The notes: a model not told the origin generated them from the letters alone. Positions 18,844-29,226 are shown, counted from the stretch's first letter. The stretch: DNA of 64,000 nucleotides from Planctomycetota bacterium (GCA_029552545.1 JAKPDO010000019.1:310001-374000), one strand, 5' to 3'. Numbers and translations are program-made.

Positions 18844-21800
18844 GTGAAAAAAGGATGGCTTTGGGCAGCGGCGGCGGCTGTTAGTCTTTCCGGTTTCTGT
18901 TTGGCGGACCGCCTTGAAGTACCCCTTAATGACTCGTGGCGTTTTTACCGAGCGGATGCGTCCGGAGCGGCTGCACCGGGATTTGATGACTCCTCGTGGT
19001 CTGTTGTGACGGTTCCGCATACCTACAACGCCCTCGACGGTCAGGACGGCGGCAGCAATTATTACCGCGGCCCGGCCTGGTACCGCAAACGCCTGACAAT
19101 TCCCGCCGACTATTCCGGCAGGCGGGTGTATCTGTATTTCGAGTCGGTGGGCAAAAAGGCCGATGTCTATTGCAACGGAACGCTGGTTGGGACGCATCTG
19201 GGAGCGTATGCGGCCTTTTGCTATGACATTACCAGTCAGGTGATTTTCGGTGCGGAGAATGTGATTGCCGTGCGGGCGGACAATTCGAGTTCCATTCAGA
19301 TTGCTCCGCTGTCAGGCGATTTCAACCAGTACGGCGGAATCTGCCGGCCGGTGCGGCTGGTGATTACAGAACCGGTTCATATCACGCTTTTGGATTATGC
19401 TTCTCCGGGGGTCTATCTGACTCCGACCAATGTCAGCGCTGCTTCGGCGGATTTGCAGGTGAAGGTGCTGGTTCGGAATGCCGCCGTTGCCGAGCGGACG
19501 GTGACGGTGCGGGCGAAGGTTTATGATGCTGCTCAGAATCTGGTCGATACGCTTCAGACGCTCCAGACCATACCGGCCGGAACCACGCAGACGGTCGTTA
19601 TGAATGCCCAAATCCTCCAGCCCCATCTGTGGAACGGGCGGGCCGACCCATATTTGTATTCCGTCCTGACGGAGATTGAAGCGGACGGGGTGATTGCGGA
19701 TGCCGTCCGCCAGCCGCTCGGATTCCGCTTCTTCCGGGTGGATGCCGAGGAAGGGTTCTTTTTGAACGGGCAGTATCTGGACCTGCACGGTGTCGCCATT
19801 CACGAAGACCGCACGGACAAGGGACGGGCCATCAGCGATGCCGACCGGCTGGAGGATATGCAGCTGATGGCGGAGATGGGATGCAGCTGGATTCGGCTCA
19901 GCCACTACCAGCACGCCCAAAAGGTCTATGAGCTGGCCGATGAGTTCGGAATTATTCTTTCGACGGAAATCCCGATTGTGGACAGCGTCGTGTTTACAAC
20001 CGATTTCATCAACAACTGCAAAGACCAGCTGCGGGAACTGATTCGTCAGAACTACAACCATCCCTCCGTTTGTTTCTGGCTGCTGTATAATGAATTGACA
20101 ACCAGCAGTTCTGAAAGCATTATTCAGCAGCTGCACGATTTGGCTAAGACCGAAGACCCGACCCGCCTGACCTCCGTCGCTCACAACAACACTTCCGATA
20201 CGGCGGCCTGGTCGTATATCACCGATACACTGGGCTACAATCGGTATTTCGGCTGGTACGGCAGCACGCCTGCTTCTTATATTGCCGTTTGGGCGGACAG
20301 CATTCATTCCAGCCGCTCGGGCGACAAAATCGGGATTACAGAATACGGAGCCGGCGCCAATCCCTATCAGCATGAGGAATACGCCGCCTGGCCTTCCCCC
20401 GGCGGACCGTGGCATCCGGAGGAGTATCAGTGCACGTTTCACGAAGTCTATTGGAAAGCGATGAAAGAACGGCCGTTTTTGTGGTGCAAAACCATTTGGA
20501 ATGGGTTTGATTTTGCTGTGGACAGCCGCAATGAAGGCAGCCAGCCCGGTCTGAACGACAAGGGGATGGTGACCCGCGACCGGACCCTGAAAAAGGATGT
20601 TTTTTACTGGTACAAGGCCAACTGGACGACGGAACCGATGGTATATATCACCGGCAGGCGATTTACGCCTCGGACGACCTGTCCGAAATATGTCAAAGTC
20701 TATTCCAACTGTGAGTCGGTGGATCTGTTTGTTAACGGCCGTTCGTACGGCTCCCGCACGAGCAGCGACCATATCTTCCTGTGGGAGGAAACAATTCATC
20801 TGAAAGTCGGGGAGAATGAAATTCGGGCGGTGGGAGTTTCCGGCGGCCAGGAATATACGGATTCCTGCATCTGGCGGTTTGAGATTGACAATACGGTGCC
20901 GGTGGCGGCGGTTTCGGCCAGCCATTATGAAACGGCCAATCCGCCGCAGAATGCCGTGGACGGCAATCTGACTACCCGCTGGGCGGGCAATAATTATCCA
21001 TGGATTCTGTTTGATTTCGGCTCGCCGCGGAGCGTAGAGAAGATTGCGATTGCCTTTTATCTGGGCGAGCAGCGGCGTTATACGTTCGGCGTGGAGGCCT
21101 CCAATGACCAGAGCACCTGGATTTCGCTGATTTCATCGGCTCAGAGCAGCGGAACCACGCGCGCACTGGAGGAGTTTGATGTACCGGATACGACGGCCCG
21201 CTATATCCGAATCAACGGATACGGCAACACCGGCCCTTATCCGACCTGGACGAGTTTTTATGAGGTCAAGTTCTATACGAACCTGTCGCCGGATTGTGCC
21301 TTTTGGCGCTCCGTCAACTGCGGCTATTCGTGCGATTTTGACGGTCCGCAGGGGCAGCCCGACTGCCGAGTGGATTTGTATGATTTGCAGGAAATGGCCC
21401 GTCAGTGGATGGAGGATTACCGCCAGACTATCCAGCCGACGGACCCGGGGACCAGCCGCCTGATGGCCTACTGGCCGATGGAGGGGACGTTTCAGGATGT
21501 AACAGGGAACGGATACAACGCTGTTTCAGGGGGCAGCCCGGTTTTTGACAGTGGGCGTGTTGGTCAATCGGTGTATTTTGACGGCACAGATGATGTCAGT
21601 TATCTGAACTGTCAGAACAGTTCAGGACTTCATTTGACAACAGGGGCGACGGTCTGTGCCTGGGTCAAAAGCAGCGGAATGACCGACCCGTGGGCCTCTG
21701 TGGTGACTAAGGGAGTCAGTGCCTGGCGGCTGATTCGCAATAATGAAACCAATTCGATATCTTTTCATTTCAATCAGGCCGGCGGCGGAGAGTATCAGGC

Positions 21801-22197
21801 CAACGGAACGACGCCGGTTCTGGACGGACAATGGCATCATATCGCGGGTGTCTATACCGGAAGCCGGATTCAGTTGTATATCGACGGCCGGCTCGAAGCC
21901 GAATCTTCGGCAGGGCCGGTGAATACCTCTACCGACCCGGTTTATATTGGGAGCCGCGTCAATGCCACGTCTACTCGAAACTGGATAGGCAATATCGATG
22001 ATGTACGGATTTATGATATTGCTCTCACTGAGGCGCAAATTCTTTTCCTGGCACAGGGGCAACCCTATCAGGTTATCCCGCAGCCGACCCGTCCGGCCGA
22101 CTTGACATCAGATGGAGTGATTAATCTGGATGATTTGGCTCTCTTTGTGCGTCAATGGATGGCCTGCAGCGACCCCGCTACTCCTTTTTGTTTGTAA
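18844..22197 (+). CDS. Glycoside hydrolase family 2 enzyme with F5/8 type C, LamG and dockerin-like modules
   Basis: Very large secreted GH2 enzyme (about 1117 residues). GTG 18844 lies 8 nt after AGGGGA and starts a good signal peptide (MKKGWLWAAAAA); ATG 18838 is an alternative with poor spacing. The order is: sugar-binding jelly roll, Ig-like, TIM barrel with acid/base E417 (LLYNELT) and nucleophile E500 (IGITEYG), a DUF4982-like segment, an F5/8 type C (CBM32-like) domain (HYETANPPQNAVDGNLTTRW), a dockerin-like repeat, a LamG domain close to that of the GH105 protein, and a last dockerin-like repeat. It differs from the GH2 at 1543 in module content, so it is not a recent copy. Confidence 0.9.
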   Translation: MKKGWLWAAAAAVSLSGFCLADRLEVPLNDSWRFYRADASGAAAPGFDDSSWSVVTVPHTYNALDGQDGGSNYYRGPAWYRKRLTIPADYSGRRVYLYFESVGKKADVYCNGTLVGTHLGAYAAFCYDITSQVIFGAENVIAVRADNSSSIQIAPLSGDFNQYGGICRPVRLVITEPVHITLLDYASPGVYLTPTNVSAASADLQVKVLVRNAAVAERTVTVRAKVYDAAQNLVDTLQTLQTIPAGTTQTVVMNAQILQPHLWNGRADPYLYSVLTEIEADGVIADAVRQPLGFRFFRVDAEEGFFLNGQYLDLHGVAIHEDRTDKGRAISDADRLEDMQLMAEMGCSWIRLSHYQHAQKVYELADEFGIILSTEIPIVDSVVFTTDFINNCKDQLRELIRQNYNHPSVCFWLLYNELTTSSSESIIQQLHDLAKTEDPTRLTSVAHNNTSDTAAWSYITDTLGYNRYFGWYGSTPASYIAVWADSIHSSRSGDKIGITEYGAGANPYQHEEYAAWPSPGGPWHPEEYQCTFHEVYWKAMKERPFLWCKTIWNGFDFAVDSRNEGSQPGLNDKGMVTRDRTLKKDVFYWYKANWTTEPMVYITGRRFTPRTTCPKYVKVYSNCESVDLFVNGRSYGSRTSSDHIFLWEETIHLKVGENEIRAVGVSGGQEYTDSCIWRFEIDNTVPVAAVSASHYETANPPQNAVDGNLTTRWAGNNYPWILFDFGSPRSVEKIAIAFYLGEQRRYTFGVEASNDQSTWISLISSAQSSGTTRALEEFDVPDTTARYIRINGYGNTGPYPTWTSFYEVKFYTNLSPDCAFWRSVNCGYSCDFDGPQGQPDCRVDLYDLQEMARQWMEDYRQTIQPTDPGTSRLMAYWPMEGTFQDVTGNGYNAVSGGSPVFDSGRVGQSVYFDGTDDVSYLNCQNSSGLHLTTGATVCAWVKSSGMTDPWASVVTKGVSAWRLIRNNETNSISFHFNQAGGGEYQANGTTPVLDGQWHHIAGVYTGSRIQLYIDGRLEAESSAGPVNTSTDPVYIGSRVNATSTRNWIGNIDDVRIYDIALTEAQILFLAQGQPYQVIPQPTRPADLTSDGVINLDDLALFVRQWMACSDPATPFCL

Positions 22198-22432
22198 TTT
22201 TTTCAGAATTTTTCATTAGGAGCTATTCAAAAAAAGTTTCATTCCGGTTCGGCACTTTTCCTGAATAACCCAGTTTTTTAGGTCAATAGACCCGTTTTTA
22301 TAATCCCTTTTGCCTTTATCGGACCCCGGTTAGCCCATCCAGCGAGATTTTTTCAAATTGGCCCCTCCATTTTTTTAAAATAGAGAAATAATTTAGGGAA
22401 TGGGTGGGGAATTCACTATTCCGAAGGGATTT

Positions 22433-22972
22433 ATGGACCTCGAAAGACGTGAACAATCTCGAAGCGATGAGTTCTTCAAACTGCTGATGAACAGCCAAAA
22501 GGTGATTTATGCCTATATTCTCTCGATGGTTCATAATTGTCCCGATGCAGATGATATTATGCAGGAAACGATGACCCTGATGTGGGAGCGTTTCGACGAG
22601 TTTGAGCGGGGGACCAACTTTGGGGCCTGGGGGATTAAAATTGCCCGGTTTAAGATTCTCAATTATTTCAAATCCAAGAGTCGCGATGAAGAACTGTTCG
22701 ATGAGTCCCTCCTGACACAGATTTCGGATTGCTATCATCGAAAAATGGATGAGATGAAGGTGCGCATCAGTGCTCTGCAGGAGTGTCTGAAAAAATTGGA
22801 CAAGCGGGATAAGAAATTGATTGAGATTCGCTATGAGCAGGGTCTGAAGATTACCGAGCTGGCCGAGCGGATTGAACGGCCGGTGCAGGGGCTCTATAAG
22901 GCCTTGGCACGCATTCATACGGTCCTGCATCGCTGCGTCAACCAGACGATTCATCAGTGGGGTTTTCGATGA
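22433..22972 (+). CDS. ECF-type sigma-70 family RNA polymerase sigma factor
   Basis: 179 residues with sigma region 2 (SRSDEFFKLL...DADDIMQETMTLMWERF) and region 4 (DKRDKKLIEIRYEQGLKITE with the helix-turn-helix after it). It belongs to the planctomycete/verrucomicrobial ECF type paired with FecR-domain regulators. I prefer ATG 22433, with GAAGGGA 6 nt before it, over ATG 22400. The stop overlaps the start of the FecR gene (ATGA at 22969-22972). Upstream, a TATAAT hexamer at 22299-22304 may be a -10 element, but I find no convincing -35. It probably drives genes of the surrounding glycan locus. Confidence 0.93.
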   Translation: MDLERREQSRSDEFFKLLMNSQKVIYAYILSMVHNCPDADDIMQETMTLMWERFDEFERGTNFGAWGIKIARFKILNYFKSKSRDEELFDESLLTQISDCYHRKMDEMKVRISALQECLKKLDKRDKKLIEIRYEQGLKITELAERIERPVQGLYKALARIHTVLHRCVNQTIHQWGFR

Positions 22973-24651
22973 AAAAAGATATTTCGACAGAGTATCAGCT
23001 CAGCGAGCTGATTTTGCTGATGCTCGAGGGGGCCGGCACACCGGAGCAGAGACGCCGTCTGGCTCAATGGCTTCGGGAAGACCCGGAGGCGATGGAGTAC
23101 TATGTCGAATATATGATGCAGTATTCCGGGCTGACGCAGCCGGGTGATATTTCGATTGCTGATTTGCCGCAGGAAACGGTTTCGCCGGTTCTGGAAACGT
23201 CGCTCTGGCTGGCCCTGTCAGCTTTTGAGCAGCAGGCGGAGGCGGTGGAGGTGGCAAGACCGGCCCCTGTTTTGCCGGAACCGGAAACAAGGTCGGCGGC
23301 TTCTGCGCCGACGGCGGTCAGCAAGTTTTCGCTCTATTCGCTGCTGATTTCTACAGCGGCATTGGTATTTCTAATTGCGTATGCGCTGCTGGTTCCAGGC
23401 GGCAAGGGCAAAGAAGTAGCGACGCTGTCGGAAACCCTGAATGCCCGCTGGGCTTCTCCGGAGCGGGGTATCCGGGAGGGAATGCGGCTGAGCACGCAAA
23501 TGGAACCTGTATGGCTGCGGGAGGGCGTTGCTGTTATTCAGTTTGACAACGGAAGCCGAGTTGTGCTGGAAGGTCCCGCCGAATTTACCCTTTTGACCGA
23601 TGACCAGATTGAGCTCCGTCACGGCCGGCTGTTTGCCTCCGTCCCCAAAACAGCCATCGGATTTACCGTCAGTACGCCCTTTTCCAAAATTATCGATTTG
23701 GGAACCGAATTCGGGGTGAAGACCGACCCCGAGGGGATGGAGGTTCATGTGATGGCCGGCAAGACAATGCTGATTTCCGGCACGGCCAAGACCTCCAAGA
23801 CGCAGCTGGAGGTCCGGGAGGGGTTTGCCAAGGCCGTCAGCGCCGCCGGTTCGGTGCAGGATATTGCTCTGAAGAAAGAGGCCTTTGTCCGTCGGCTTCA
23901 GCCGCAGACACAGTTTGTCTGGAGGGGACAAAATGTGAATCTGGCGGATATTGTCGGCGGCGGCAACGGCTTTGGAACCGGACGATTGAACGCCGGCATT
24001 GATTATCAGGGGACGATCGATTTGCTGGAGACGTTTACGTCTGCGGAAGGGCCGAAAACCTATGTTCCGGTCCGGTCCAGTCTTTTTATCGACGGCGTTT
24101 TTATCCCGAACGGCCGCTCGCAGATCAACTCCAACGGGATGACGTTTGAATTTGAACCGACCAACGGCCGCTACTGGCTGGGTGTGCTCAACGGGGCCTG
24201 GCATCAGATTGCCCTGACGGCGAAAGTGCCTCGCCATCAGCTGCGGCTGAACGGCAAAGAATACGGCACACCGGACAGTCCCGCCATTTATCTGAGCAGC
24301 AATCAGGGGGTCACGTTCAATCTCCAGGCGATTCGTGAATATACAAAAATGGATATCCGACGGTTTACGGCCCTGTGCGGTCTTTCGGAAACGTACCGCG
24401 ATTACTGGGAAATTATGAAGCAGTACCCGCATTTTCCACAGGAGCCGACCGCCTCTTTTTATGTCCTGGTTGACGGGAAGGTCCGCTTTGTTCAGCAGGA
24501 TATGACACCCAATGACCCGGCTCGACGGATTGCTGTGGATATCGGGTCCGAAGACCAGTTCCTGACCCTGGCGACTACGCAGGGCCGCGACAAAACCAAT
24601 AACGGTGACTGGACGCTGTTTGCCGAACCGTTCCTCGAATTGCAGGAATAG
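22969..24651 (+). CDS. FecR-domain membrane regulator with C-terminal NPCBM-like carbohydrate-binding domain
   Basis: 560 residues, translationally coupled to the ECF sigma gene. Residues 1-118 are cytoplasmic and should bind the sigma factor, residues about 121-143 are one transmembrane helix (SLLISTAALVFLIAYALL), and residues about 175-275 are a FecR domain (GSRVVLEGPAEF, STPFSKIIDLGTEFG). The outer part, about 325-560, includes RYWLGVLNGAWH and ends in DQFLTLATTQ...DWTLFAEPFLEL, which resembles NPCBM/NEW2 carbohydrate-binding domains. The architecture suggests an anti-sigma or sigma-modulating sensor that reads a glycan outside the cell; binding itself is not shown. Confidence 0.85.
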   Translation: MKKDISTEYQLSELILLMLEGAGTPEQRRRLAQWLREDPEAMEYYVEYMMQYSGLTQPGDISIADLPQETVSPVLETSLWLALSAFEQQAEAVEVARPAPVLPEPETRSAASAPTAVSKFSLYSLLISTAALVFLIAYALLVPGGKGKEVATLSETLNARWASPERGIREGMRLSTQMEPVWLREGVAVIQFDNGSRVVLEGPAEFTLLTDDQIELRHGRLFASVPKTAIGFTVSTPFSKIIDLGTEFGVKTDPEGMEVHVMAGKTMLISGTAKTSKTQLEVREGFAKAVSAAGSVQDIALKKEAFVRRLQPQTQFVWRGQNVNLADIVGGGNGFGTGRLNAGIDYQGTIDLLETFTSAEGPKTYVPVRSSLFIDGVFIPNGRSQINSNGMTFEFEPTNGRYWLGVLNGAWHQIALTAKVPRHQLRLNGKEYGTPDSPAIYLSSNQGVTFNLQAIREYTKMDIRRFTALCGLSETYRDYWEIMKQYPHFPQEPTASFYVLVDGKVRFVQQDMTPNDPARRIAVDIGSEDQFLTLATTQGRDKTNNGDWTLFAEPFLELQE

Positions 24652-24698
24652 ATTTCGGAAAAATTATAATAACGGATATGTGTTGAAATGGAGGATGT

Positions 24699-26945
24699 AT
24701 GATGAAGCGAGGTCTGGTAATTCTTCTTGCAGGATTCTGGGGGATGACGGCGGGGGCATATGTCCCTTCTCTTCTGATTGATGATTTTGCGGACGGTAAT
24801 TTGTCGGAGTATGTGCTTACGTGTGTTTTGGACCAGAACACGGCTCGGGGGGTCAGTTTTACAGCCGCCGGCGGTGTTCTTCGCGTAACCAAATCATCGG
24901 GAACGGAGGCCGAGCAGGTTGTTCTCCTGCGGGATGATTATTCGTTGGCCGTAGGCGATTTGCTGGTAGTGGATTTGGCGTGGGGTACGACAACTCGTGC
25001 CGATATCGGGATTGCCGTGGCGGCAACCAAGACACCTCCGGCCCTGGCTTCCGGCACCAGCGGTGACGTTCGGCAGGATTATATCGCCGTCTATGTGCAG
25101 GCCGACAACAACAATCTCAAAGGAGTTGTAGTCAATGGCACTACAGTTGGCGGAACTATTTATGCTGGCGGCCTGCCTGCGGACCCGAAGGTTCACGTTA
25201 CCGGTCTGTACATTCGCCGGGACAGTGCCAATACGTTTGCTTTGGGCTATATCGTGGACAAGACGACTTATGTTGATTTTTCGACAGCAACGATTGCCAA
25301 TACAAACATCGGCAATGCAGTCGGTTTCTTCGGCGATGTCCGCAGTGTAACGACCTACGGAGACGTGGACAATTTGAGAATTGAAAGTTCCCTCTTTGGG
25401 CCGCACAATCCCGACCCGGCCAATAATGCGACCCAAGTGGGGATTCCCATCGGCACAACCGGAGATGTGGATGTGATGCTTCAGTGGGATGCCGGCTTAA
25501 ATCCTGCCAATCGTTCTCAAATCAATCCGCTGATTAAGAAGCATTATGTGTATCTATCCAAAAATCAGAACACGACAAGCGACCCGAACCTCTACTACGC
25601 GGCAACCGTCAATCAGGTCGGCGGCAATCTGACTTCTTCTTATATTCCTGAACCGGCTCTGAAGGCCAGCGGCAAATATCTCTGGAGGATTGAGCATGCT
25701 CTGGACAATGGGCAGGGCGGTGTGTATCCGCCGGGTGAGCCGAATAATATTGTCGGCCCGACCTGGACATTCGAGACGATTAGTATGGAGCCGATTATCC
25801 AGACGCAGCCGGTTTCGACGTTGGTGCGTCTGGGGCAGTCGCTGTCTCCGGCTTTCAGTGTTTCCGTGTTCAGCGTCTCGCCTGTAAGTTATCAGTGGTA
25901 CTATTCGGCGGATAATCAGATAGATGCTTCGGATACGCAGGTCGGCGGCAATTCTCCGACCCTGTCAATTCTGAATGCTTCTGTATCCAATCAGGGGCAT
26001 TATTACTGCCGCATCTGGAACGAAGCGACCCAAAGCGGCGGCGGTCCGCAGCCGGATGTCTATACGAACGTGGTCTCTTTGACGGTCGGACGGCTGGTGG
26101 CGGCTTACGGATTTGAAAACAACCTCAATGACACCAGCGGCGAAAACAACCATGGCCAGGCGTTTGACCTGTCATTGCCGGATCCGAGCCAGGCCAGTCT
26201 GGTCTTTACAACCGACCATATTCAGGGAAGCTATGCTCTCCAGCTGAACGGTGTCGGTCAGTATGTGGATTTCGGGATGTCGGCTTATCCGAAGGCCGGA
26301 CCGTTGGCGGGCGGCATCGGCGGCGGACTGGATGAAGGCACCATCACCTGCTGGGTGAAGGCCTCCAAAGTCGGCGGACTTTTGACCAACTACAATGACG
26401 GCACGACAACCGGCTTTGCGATGAGTCTGGAAACCAGCGGCACGACGGCGGATGCCCGCATTAATGTTCGCGGGGAGGCGGCCGAAATCGTCACGGCTCA
26501 GGGGCGGCCTGGTATGACCGGCTTTGATATGCTCACCGACAATCAGTGGCATATGGTTACGACGGTTTGGAAAGCAGGCACAATCGGGCGGGTTTATGTG
26601 GACGGGGGAATCGTGGCGGAGGATACCACGCTCGGCACGCCGGCGCTGTATGCGGCCTGGCAGCGGGGTGTGCTGCTCGGGGCTACCCGCACGTTTGCCG
26701 ACCGAAATGTTCTGGCCAATTTCTACGGCGGCCTGATTGATGACCTTCGGGTGTATAACTATGCCTGGACGCCCGCAGAAATTGCCGCCGCCTATACCCA
26801 GGTAACAGGAAAGCCGGCCTGTGTGAACCCCAATTTTGACGGCAGCCAGTTCAACTTTGATAATACCGCTCCTTCATACTGCCGGATTGACCTGGCGGAT
26901 TTTGCGGCATTTGCAAGTCGATGGCTGGCTGACGGATTGTATTAA
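24699..26945 (+). CDS. Secreted LamG/Ig-like surface protein with dockerin-like tail (paralog of 12399)
   Basis: 748 residues. GGAGG at 24690 precedes two adjacent ATG codons (24699 and 24702). The signal peptide is followed by a jelly-roll domain (about 22-225), an Fn3-like part (about 228-365), an Ig-like domain, a LamG domain (about 475-700) and one dockerin-like repeat (CRIDLADFAAFASRWLADGL). From the Fn3 part on it is very similar to the protein at 12399 (for example DEGTI-CWVK and AYPKAGPL are shared). Its N-terminal domain instead matches that of the PEP-CTERM protein at 29357. It probably binds polysaccharide; no catalytic motif is seen. Confidence 0.8.
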   Translation: MMKRGLVILLAGFWGMTAGAYVPSLLIDDFADGNLSEYVLTCVLDQNTARGVSFTAAGGVLRVTKSSGTEAEQVVLLRDDYSLAVGDLLVVDLAWGTTTRADIGIAVAATKTPPALASGTSGDVRQDYIAVYVQADNNNLKGVVVNGTTVGGTIYAGGLPADPKVHVTGLYIRRDSANTFALGYIVDKTTYVDFSTATIANTNIGNAVGFFGDVRSVTTYGDVDNLRIESSLFGPHNPDPANNATQVGIPIGTTGDVDVMLQWDAGLNPANRSQINPLIKKHYVYLSKNQNTTSDPNLYYAATVNQVGGNLTSSYIPEPALKASGKYLWRIEHALDNGQGGVYPPGEPNNIVGPTWTFETISMEPIIQTQPVSTLVRLGQSLSPAFSVSVFSVSPVSYQWYYSADNQIDASDTQVGGNSPTLSILNASVSNQGHYYCRIWNEATQSGGGPQPDVYTNVVSLTVGRLVAAYGFENNLNDTSGENNHGQAFDLSLPDPSQASLVFTTDHIQGSYALQLNGVGQYVDFGMSAYPKAGPLAGGIGGGLDEGTITCWVKASKVGGLLTNYNDGTTTGFAMSLETSGTTADARINVRGEAAEIVTAQGRPGMTGFDMLTDNQWHMVTTVWKAGTIGRVYVDGGIVAEDTTLGTPALYAAWQRGVLLGATRTFADRNVLANFYGGLIDDLRVYNYAWTPAEIAAAYTQVTGKPACVNPNFDGSQFNFDNTAPSYCRIDLADFAAFASRWLADGLY

Positions 26946-26998
26946 ACGCGGCAAAAAAACGGACAATCAACTCGATGAAAATAAGAGGAGAAGCGACG

Positions 26999-29209
26999 AT
27001 GAGAAAAATGATGCTGACGGCAGTGGTTTGCCTGTGCGGTCTTGCGGCTCAGGCCGTGGATATCGGTCCCTACCCACTGGATGCGGATACCCTCCATTTG
27101 TGGCGGTTTGACGTCGTCAAAGACGGTGTCATTCACGATTTGGTGCGGACCAGTCCGATTGACATGGCTTTTTACAACAATGCTGCTCTGGCGGCCTCGA
27201 AGGCCGGATACGGCAATGCAGCCAATACCTATGATAACGTGGCCGGCAATAACGGGCCCTTTGTCGGACGAGTCGGCGATTATAACCAGACGATTCTGAT
27301 TTCTGATTTGACGGGACCCAACGGCGAGTTTACGTTTGAGGCCCTGGTTCGTCCGGATGTGCCGGCCGGTTCCCTGAGGGGACATATGGAGATTCTCAGC
27401 GGCGAGACGGATGCGGGCGCGACGGACCGCGGATTTCAGCTGCGGATACAAAATACGGGCACGACACTTCGGTTCCAGACCCTTTCGGGCTCGACAACCG
27501 CATTTGATGCTCCCATTACGTATACCCCGGGTCAGTGGTATCATGTGGCGGTGACCTACAGCGGTACGCCCAATGTTTCCGGCAACCTGAAACTTTATTG
27601 GACGCCGGTTGGTTCGGCCACATCAGCCGTACAGGTCGGCGGACCTTTTACAATGACGGCGGATTTGGATGCGAATGATGCGACCAAGCTGTGCATCGGA
27701 AATGAGCTGCGGAGTTTCAGTCTTGCAGATGAAAATTTCGACGGGTTGGTGGATGAGGTGCGCATCAGCCGCATTGCCCGCCAGCCCGATCAAATGCTGC
27801 TGCGGACGGCTGTATCGTGGGTGACCAACCCGGTTCCCGTTTCAGGCAGCCAGGCGGTTGATTTTGACCTGTCTGCTCTTCAGTGGGATAAGGCAACAGC
27901 GGCCAATGTCACCAAGCATTATCTTTATATTCAGCAGGGGGAGCCGAATTTCGCCTCTGTTTCGCCGGTGGTTGTGACCGGTTTGGTTAATCCGATTACA
28001 GCTCCTGTGACCTTGTCAGACGGCCAGGTCTATTTCTGGCGGGTGGATGCCAGCATCAATAATTCCGGTCCGAATGACCCCAATACACTCATCGGCCCTA
28101 TCTGGAGTTTTAAGACCCTTACGCGTGTGCCGGCCTTTACGGTGCATCCGATGGACCAGGCCGTTTTTGCCGGGCAGACAGCCCAGTTCTCCATAGAATT
28201 GGTGAAAGAGACCGGCGTTACCTACAAGTGGTATAAAGGCACTCAGCCGCTTTCCAACGGTACGACTGCCTGGGGGTCTGTGATTTCCGGTGCGGATACA
28301 AAACAGCTTTCGATAGCCAATGCTCAAGTGCAGGACGAAGGTGTTTATTTCTGCCGGGCGACCAATGAAGCCGGTTCTGCGGATTCAGGCAGTGCCGCCC
28401 TCCAGATTAAACGGCTTGTCTCGCATTATCCGCTGGAGGTTCTCAACGGCAATACATCCCCTGATGTTGTCGGCGGCAGGGATATGACGCTGATGCAGGA
28501 AGGCACGGCCGGTCTGCCGACGCTCGATACGAACGTGCCGGCTTCCTCTGTGGGTCTCTACAGTCTGCGGTTTGACAACGGGGACCATGCGACGGACCCG
28601 AACGGCCGGTATGCCCAGCTGCCTGCCGGAACGGCGGATTATAAGGACATTACCGTGACGGCCTGGGTTTATTGGCGGGGCGGGGCCAACTGGCAGCGGA
28701 TTATCGACTTCGGCAATGACACGTCCCACTATATGTTCCTGACGCCCAGCAACGGAAGTGAATGCCGGTTTGTGCTGAACAACGGCTCCGGGGAGCAGAT
28801 TGCTTCCACCGCCCCTCTGCCGACCAATCAGTGGGTGCATGTGGCTGTTGTGCTCGACGGCAATACCGGACGGATTTATATCAACGGCGAACCGAAAGCC
28901 CAGAATACGGCGATGACGATTAATCCGATCGATTTCCATCCGGCCCAAAACTACGTCGGACGAAGCCAGTTTACGGCGGATGCAGAGTTTGATGGATGGA
29001 TTGATGACCTGAAGATTTACAACTATGCCGTAGATGTTCAGACCATCGCGGCCGAGTTCTTCAATGCGACCGGCATCCGGCCCTGTATGGAACCCAATTT
29101 CGACGGCAATCAGTTCAACCTCGATAATACCGGCTCGTCCTACTGCCGCGTGGATTTGGCGGACCTGGCGGTCTTTGTCCAGAAATGGCTGGCCAGCGGT
29201 CTGCAGTAA
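26999..29209 (+). CDS. Secreted two-LamG/Ig-like surface protein with dockerin-like tail
   Basis: 736 residues. ATG 26999 with GAGGAG 8 nt upstream starts a signal peptide (MRKMMLTAVVCLCGLAAQA). It has an N-terminal LamG domain (about 40-265), an Fn3-like segment, an Ig-like domain with the KWYK...YFCRATNEAG core, a second LamG domain (about 470-690) and a single dockerin-like repeat (CRVDLADLAVFVQKWLASGL). The double-LamG plan is shared with the protein at 32600. It lies 53 nt after the 24699 gene, so the two are probably in one transcript. No enzyme motif is seen. Confidence 0.8.
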   Translation: MRKMMLTAVVCLCGLAAQAVDIGPYPLDADTLHLWRFDVVKDGVIHDLVRTSPIDMAFYNNAALAASKAGYGNAANTYDNVAGNNGPFVGRVGDYNQTILISDLTGPNGEFTFEALVRPDVPAGSLRGHMEILSGETDAGATDRGFQLRIQNTGTTLRFQTLSGSTTAFDAPITYTPGQWYHVAVTYSGTPNVSGNLKLYWTPVGSATSAVQVGGPFTMTADLDANDATKLCIGNELRSFSLADENFDGLVDEVRISRIARQPDQMLLRTAVSWVTNPVPVSGSQAVDFDLSALQWDKATAANVTKHYLYIQQGEPNFASVSPVVVTGLVNPITAPVTLSDGQVYFWRVDASINNSGPNDPNTLIGPIWSFKTLTRVPAFTVHPMDQAVFAGQTAQFSIELVKETGVTYKWYKGTQPLSNGTTAWGSVISGADTKQLSIANAQVQDEGVYFCRATNEAGSADSGSAALQIKRLVSHYPLEVLNGNTSPDVVGGRDMTLMQEGTAGLPTLDTNVPASSVGLYSLRFDNGDHATDPNGRYAQLPAGTADYKDITVTAWVYWRGGANWQRIIDFGNDTSHYMFLTPSNGSECRFVLNNGSGEQIASTAPLPTNQWVHVAVVLDGNTGRIYINGEPKAQNTAMTINPIDFHPAQNYVGRSQFTADAEFDGWIDDLKIYNYAVDVQTIAAEFFNATGIRPCMEPNFDGNQFNLDNTGSSYCRVDLADLAVFVQKWLASGLQ

Positions 29210-29226
29210 ACCATAGAGTTTTCCCG

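Noticed and set aside
19312..20925. Minus-strand frame of 537 residues
   Set aside because: Same reason: it mirrors the GH2 gene at 18844, which has catalytic residues and a signal peptide.
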